NCBI GenBank assembly: GCA_027073795.1
Contig: JALTEW010000179.1
Location: 1-8,854 of the forward strand
Origin: a bacterium
Lineage (GTDB): Bacteria > Desulfobacterota > S145-22
Direction of reading: 5' to 3'
Length of the DNA stretch: 8,854 nucleotides
Shown here: positions 5,097 to 8,854 of the stretch, in pieces
How positions within the stretch are numbered: the first letter of the stretch is position 1
Layout of the letters: every line of letters begins with the position of its first letter
Notes under the pieces: model-generated
Seen by the model: the letters and a program-made list of their open reading frames with translations, nothing else
Told to the model about the DNA's origin: nothing
Database searches by the model: none
Translations under genes and position numbers: made by a program

Positions 5097-7748
5097 GTGA
5101 GCGGGAAGCTGAAAGGGGTCAGGCAGACCCCCATGGTGAGACAGTATCTTCAAATCAAATCCCAGATTCCGGATGCGATTCTCTTCTTTCGCATGGGGGA
5201 TTTTTATGAGATGTTTTTCGAGGACGCCCTGGTCGCTTCAAAAATCCTTGATATCGCTCTTACCTCCAGGAACAAGGGAAAAGAGGAAAGTATCCCGCTT
5301 TGCGGCATTCCTTATCATGCCTGCGACCAGTACCTCGCTAAACTCGTGCAGAAAGGACATCGAGTCGCCATTTGTGAGCAGGTCGAAGATCCAAAGACTG
5401 CAAAGACAATTGTAAGACGCGAGATCATCCGGATTGTGACCCCCGGCCTGCCCGTGGGGCTTGAATCGATACTCGGTTCTGAAAACGTTTTTATCGCGAC
5501 CCTGTACCCTGCCAATGGAATGGTGGGACTGGCTTTTCTGGATATTCTGACGGGGGACTTGAAGCTTTTCTCTGATGCACGTGATGAAGTTATTATGAAC
5601 CATCTCCAGGTGCATCGACCGAGGGAAATACTTTTACCCCGTTCCTCTCTTTCATCATTTTCCACTGTGGCTGAGAAGCTGGAAAAGCTCGCTGTTTTGA
5701 CACCCTTTGAGGTGGATGACAAGATAGACGCAGAGCGTGTGGCATCCCTGTTCAATGCAATCACCCGTTCTGAAGACGGGGATGTTTTTGGTATCCTGTC
5801 CGAGGTAGAGCGCGGCACCCTAAGATTCCTTTTGGCCTATCTGGTCTGGACGAGAAATGACCACATTGAGCATCTCAAGAATCTTCAGGTGACCACCCGA
5901 CGCCCATTTTTGAGGATAGATGAATTCACCCGCCGTAACCTTGAAATCTTTGAACCTCTAAGTGGCAAGACACAGCGTGCCACCTTGCTTTCTGTGCTTG
6001 ATGAAACCTGTACCCCCATGGGGAAACGCCTGCTGCAGGAGTGGTTACGGTATCCCCTGCAGGATGCCGGGGAAATCAACCGCCGGCTCGATGCCGTTGA
6101 GGTGTGGCGGTCCCAGGCGAAACGGCGGAAACGTCTTCGCGTCATCCTGGAGAGGATGTCGGATGTAGAGCGCCTGATGGGGCGGGTTACAGCCGAACGT
6201 GCCAACGCGCGGGATCTGGTGCAGTTGCGGGAGACTCTGAGGCATATACCAGCGCTTCACGAGGGAATGGAGGGGTTGACAGCCCCGCTGTTGAGAGAAA
6301 TTCATGAAAAGCTTGACCCTATGGAGAACCTGGTGAAACACCTGGAACAGAACCTCGTGGATAACCCCCCTTTGAGTATCAAGGAAGGGGGAATGATTCG
6401 GGAGGGTGTTTCCCAGGAGCTGGACGAACTTCGGGAGATCCGTGCCTCAGGAAAGAGCTGGATGATTCGCCTCGAGGCGCAGGAACAGGAACGGACGGGG
6501 ATTAACTCCCTTAAGGTTCGCTACAATCGTGTCTTCGGTTATTACATTGAGGTGACAAAACCCAATCTCCACCTTGTTCCTGAGGATTATCAGCGCAAAC
6601 AGACCCTGGTCAATGCTGAGAGATTCGTGACTCCCCAACTAAAAGAGATGGAGGAAAAGGTTCTCTCGGCAGAGGAGCGGGTTCAGCAGCTTGAATATTC
6701 CCTTTTTGTCGTGTTGCGGAACAGCGTTAAGGCGCAAGCCGCGAAGATTCAGGAGATTGCTGAAGGTCTTGCGGCCTTGGATGTCCTTCTCTCACTGGGG
6801 GAAATTGCCCATCAGTACCGTTACTGTCGGCCTGCCGTCACCGAAGACAGCCGCCTGTGGATCAGGCAGGGGAGGCATCCGGTGGTGGAGCAGATAAACC
6901 TCCAGGAGTCATTTGTCCCCAACGATACCCTTCTGGACAGTGACCAGCACCAGATTATGTTGATAACGGGCCCTAATATGGCAGGAAAATCAACCTATAT
7001 CCGCCAGGTGGCCCTGATTGCCCTGATGGCCCATGTTGGTTCTTTTGTGCCGGCCGAGGAAGTTCACATAGGGATTATCGATCAGATTTTTACGCGGGTG
7101 GGCGCCTCAGACAACCTTGCCCTGGGGCTTTCCACATTCATGGTGGAAATGAAGGAAGCAGCCAGCATTCTTTCAAACTCAACTGTTAAGAGTCTGATAG
7201 TTCTGGATGAAATCGGGCGGGGGACGAGTACGTTTGATGGTCTCAGTATTGCCTGGGCCATCGCTGAGTATCTCCACGACCGCTACAAGGGGGCTGGGAC
7301 AAAAACCCTTTTTGCCACCCACTACCATGAGTTAACGGATCTTGCCCGCCTGAAACAGCGGATTCACAACTGGAATGTTGCCGTCAAGGAGTGGAATGAC
7401 GAGATCATCTTTCTAAGGAAACTGGTTAAAGGAGGTATGAACCGGAGCTACGGGATCCAGGTGGCGCGGCTGGCTGGCTTGCCCCAAAGTGTAATAAAGC
7501 GGGCGAAGGAAATCCTTTTTAATCTGGAAAAGGGGGAACTGACGGCATCCGGGGTTCCCACGATTTCCATTCCGGCGGGTCAAAAGCGTTCTAGGCCTGC
7601 TTCCGCACAACTGGAACTTTTTTCCGCCAGGCCGTCCCCCGTAGAGGAGAAAATAAGAAAGGCACCTGTTAATCAGATGACCCCTCTCGAGGCTCTGAAC
7701 CTTCTTCATCATCTCCAGGAGATGTTGGACGGGAAGGAGGAGGCCTAA
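5097..7748 (+). CDS. mutS: DNA mismatch repair protein MutS
   Basis: MutS recognises mismatches and small loops, then uses ATP to signal MutL. It is full length at 883 residues (853 in E. coli). The N-terminal mismatch-binding domain carries TPM (11-13) and the Phe-x-Glu mismatch wedge GDFYEMF (F36, E38), numbered exactly as in E. coli. This supports the GTG start at 5097, even though no Shine-Dalgarno precedes it. The connector, lever and clamp domains follow. The ATPase domain has Walker A GPNMAGKST (625-633), the ordered loop around SDNLALGLSTFMVEM, Walker B LIVLDE (700-705), the signature GRGTSTFDG (707-715) and FATHYHEL (739-746). Near the C-terminus QLELF (838-842) is a good sliding-clamp-binding motif, and TPLEALNLLHHLQEML (862-877) matches the tetramerisation tail. 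It lies 50 bases after argC and 12 bases before the TSUP gene. No mutL is present here. Confidence 0.98.
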   Translation: MSGKLKGVRQTPMVRQYLQIKSQIPDAILFFRMGDFYEMFFEDALVASKILDIALTSRNKGKEESIPLCGIPYHACDQYLAKLVQKGHRVAICEQVEDPKTAKTIVRREIIRIVTPGLPVGLESILGSENVFIATLYPANGMVGLAFLDILTGDLKLFSDARDEVIMNHLQVHRPREILLPRSSLSSFSTVAEKLEKLAVLTPFEVDDKIDAERVASLFNAITRSEDGDVFGILSEVERGTLRFLLAYLVWTRNDHIEHLKNLQVTTRRPFLRIDEFTRRNLEIFEPLSGKTQRATLLSVLDETCTPMGKRLLQEWLRYPLQDAGEINRRLDAVEVWRSQAKRRKRLRVILERMSDVERLMGRVTAERANARDLVQLRETLRHIPALHEGMEGLTAPLLREIHEKLDPMENLVKHLEQNLVDNPPLSIKEGGMIREGVSQELDELREIRASGKSWMIRLEAQEQERTGINSLKVRYNRVFGYYIEVTKPNLHLVPEDYQRKQTLVNAERFVTPQLKEMEEKVLSAEERVQQLEYSLFVVLRNSVKAQAAKIQEIAEGLAALDVLLSLGEIAHQYRYCRPAVTEDSRLWIRQGRHPVVEQINLQESFVPNDTLLDSDQHQIMLITGPNMAGKSTYIRQVALIALMAHVGSFVPAEEVHIGIIDQIFTRVGASDNLALGLSTFMVEMKEAASILSNSTVKSLIVLDEIGRGTSTFDGLSIAWAIAEYLHDRYKGAGTKTLFATHYHELTDLARLKQRIHNWNVAVKEWNDEIIFLRKLVKGGMNRSYGIQVARLAGLPQSVIKRAKEILFNLEKGELTASGVPTISIPAGQKRSRPASAQLELFSARPSPVEEKIRKAPVNQMTPLEALNLLHHLQEMLDGKEEA

Positions 7749-7760
7749 AAGGGGCATGGT

Positions 7761-8513
7761 GTGATCTGGACAGCTCCTTTTCTCTTTTTCGTGGTTTCTT
7801 TTCTGTTTTCCATGCTTGGGATGGGGGGTGCCCAGCTTTATATCCCGATTCTTTTCTGGATGGGGCTGGATTTCAAGACAGAGGCAATTCCTCTGGGAAT
7901 TGTCCTAAGCTTGGTCAGCAGTCTTTCGGCGACCCTTATCTATCTCCGAAAACGCCTGATAGATTGGCACATTGCCATTCCCTTTGGCTTGGCGATGGTG
8001 GTGGGGGCCCCACTGGGTACATGGGTTAATTATGTGGTCTCGACACGGTCTGTCATCGTCTTTTTTTCTGTTTTAACCATCTTGGGTGCTATGGTCATGC
8101 TTTCGGGATGGACGCCGAAAAAGAAGGTCATGACCCCGGCCGGTAAGTTGTTATTGGGGATTTTCGGGGGTGTTGGCTTAGGGTTTGACGCCGGCCTTAT
8201 TGGAAGGGGAGGAGGGGCCATGGTGGTGCCCCTTCTGGTGCTTTTTGGGATAGGGTCAAAGACCGCGGCGGCGACCTCCATGTTTGTGGTCATATGTTCT
8301 ACATCTGCCAGCCTGATTTCCCACCTGGTGGCGGGGGCGCATCCCATTTGGGCCCTGTGGGTGGCCTGTTCTCTTGCGGTTTTTGCGGGAGGGAACCTCG
8401 GCGCCCGGTTCATGAGCGGGAAGATGAAGCCGAAGGGAGTTCGTGTGGCCTTCGGAATTGTCCTGATGATCGTGGCCATTATCCTGATGGTCAGAGATGT
8501 TTGGATGAAATAG
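7761..8513 (+). CDS. TSUP-family (TauE/SafE-like) membrane transporter
   Basis: This 250-residue, very hydrophobic protein has about eight predicted membrane helices. Its internal repeat is characteristic of the TSUP family: LGMGGAQLYIPIL (19-31) in the first half is echoed by IGRGGGAMVVPLLVLFG (147-163) in the second, and the helix after each is Ser/Ala/Thr-rich. Characterised relatives move sulfite, sulfoacetate or other sulfur-containing or organic anions across the cytoplasmic membrane. The substrate here cannot be told. The GTG start at 7761 has AAAAGGGG (7747-7754) six bases upstream. The ATG at 7756 is out of frame and stops at once. The 12-base gap after mutS suggests co-transcription with it. 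The gene appears complete. Confidence 0.88.
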   Translation: MIWTAPFLFFVVSFLFSMLGMGGAQLYIPILFWMGLDFKTEAIPLGIVLSLVSSLSATLIYLRKRLIDWHIAIPFGLAMVVGAPLGTWVNYVVSTRSVIVFFSVLTILGAMVMLSGWTPKKKVMTPAGKLLLGIFGGVGLGFDAGLIGRGGGAMVVPLLVLFGIGSKTAAATSMFVVICSTSASLISHLVAGAHPIWALWVACSLAVFAGGNLGARFMSGKMKPKGVRVAFGIVLMIVAIILMVRDVWMK

Positions 8514-8537
8514 ATGAAAGGATAAGAGGAGAGCTCA

Positions 8538-8854
8538 ATGGCGCACGTTCACGTCCATGAAGAGGTTGACAGATCGCTCGACAAAAACCTGCTGATCAGC
8601 ATTGTCTTGAACGGGGTTATCGTGATTGCGGAGATTGCGGGTGGCCTGATTTCCGGCTCCCTCTCCCTGCTGTCCGATGCCATGCACAACCTGAGCGATG
8701 TGGCCGCCCTGAGCATTGCCTTTTTCGCGCGGCGGCTCGGCAAAAAGGCCCCGACGGTATCCTACACGTATGGCATGAAACGCGCGGAGATTATTGCGGC
8801 GATGATTAATACCGTGATTCTATTGGTTGTTATCTCTCTCATTATCCGTGAGGC
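8538..8854 (+). CDS. Cation diffusion facilitator (CzcD/ZitB-like zinc exporter), partial at the right edge
   Basis: The first 105 codons are open to the end of the window and the C-terminal part lies outside. CDF proteins export divalent metals, commonly zinc, from the cytoplasm in exchange for protons. Visible are a short His-rich N-terminus (MAHVHVHE; His3, 5, 7), a first membrane helix at about 17-38, and the signature SGSLSLLSDAMHNLSD (39-54). His50 and Asp54 there form the HxxxD pair usual in zinc-type members. The YGMKRAEIIAAMIN segment (78-91), which opens the third helix, is also typical. The ATG at 8538 follows AGAGGAGAG (8525-8533), a strong ribosome-binding site. It begins 24 bases after the TSUP stop, so it is likely in the same transcript. 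Metal specificity is inferred from half of the metal site only; the TM5 residues are not visible. Confidence 0.9.
   Translation, partial: MAHVHVHEEVDRSLDKNLLISIVLNGVIVIAEIAGGLISGSLSLLSDAMHNLSDVAALSIAFFARRLGKKAPTVSYTYGMKRAEIIAAMINTVILLVVISLIIRE

Noticed and set aside
1..8854. CRISPR arrays, tRNA or rRNA genes, insertion sequences, phage genes, or a novel defence-type cluster.
   Set aside because: No regularly spaced repeats, cloverleaf sequences, transposase or integrase motifs, or unusual gene groupings were seen. The genes are mostly well-known families in intact form.

Overview
The window is a dense, single-strand stretch of bacterial chromosome. All eight genes lie on the + strand, and there are no RNA genes, mobile elements or CRISPR arrays. 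Gene content (a TRAP transporter of the TAXI/4TM-12TM fusion type, rplM-rpsI followed by argC, then mutS) and moderate GC suggest a Gram-negative, deltaproteobacteria-like organism (Desulfobacterota in the broad sense). That placement is an inference from gene order and protein character, not a measured result.

Layout. Positions 1-48 hold a strong intrinsic terminator that belongs to a gene upstream of the window. Positions 49-2513 hold two translationally coupled genes: a DUF1850 protein and a large fused TRAP permease. They look like the membrane half of a TAXI-type TRAP uptake system, and its solute-binding protein is probably the gene just outside the left edge. Positions 2621-2950 encode a 109-residue soluble protein that I do not recognise. 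Positions 3028-3864 are the ribosomal protein operon rplM-rpsI (L13, S9), with a good -35 box upstream and an intrinsic terminator downstream. Positions 3903-4008 contain an imperfect long inverted repeat built from 7-base units. Positions 4009-5046 are argC (arginine biosynthesis) and 5097-7748 are a full-length mutS (mismatch repair). Positions 7761-8513 encode a TSUP/TauE-family membrane transporter. From 8538 to the right edge runs the start of a zinc-type cation diffusion facilitator, cut off by the window.

How the genes fit together. The genes form at least three probable transcription units: DUF1850-TRAP permease; rplM-rpsI; and mutS-TSUP-CDF, possibly with argC read into it. They combine housekeeping functions (ribosome, arginine, DNA repair) with three unrelated membrane transport functions. 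I see no convincing novel multi-gene system. The points most worth a second look are the heptad-built hairpin before argC, a perfect TATAAT six bases before the mutS GTG with no Shine-Dalgarno (possible leaderless message), the terminator placed immediately before the DUF1850 start codon, a run of ten G inside rpsI, and the unrecognised 109-residue protein.
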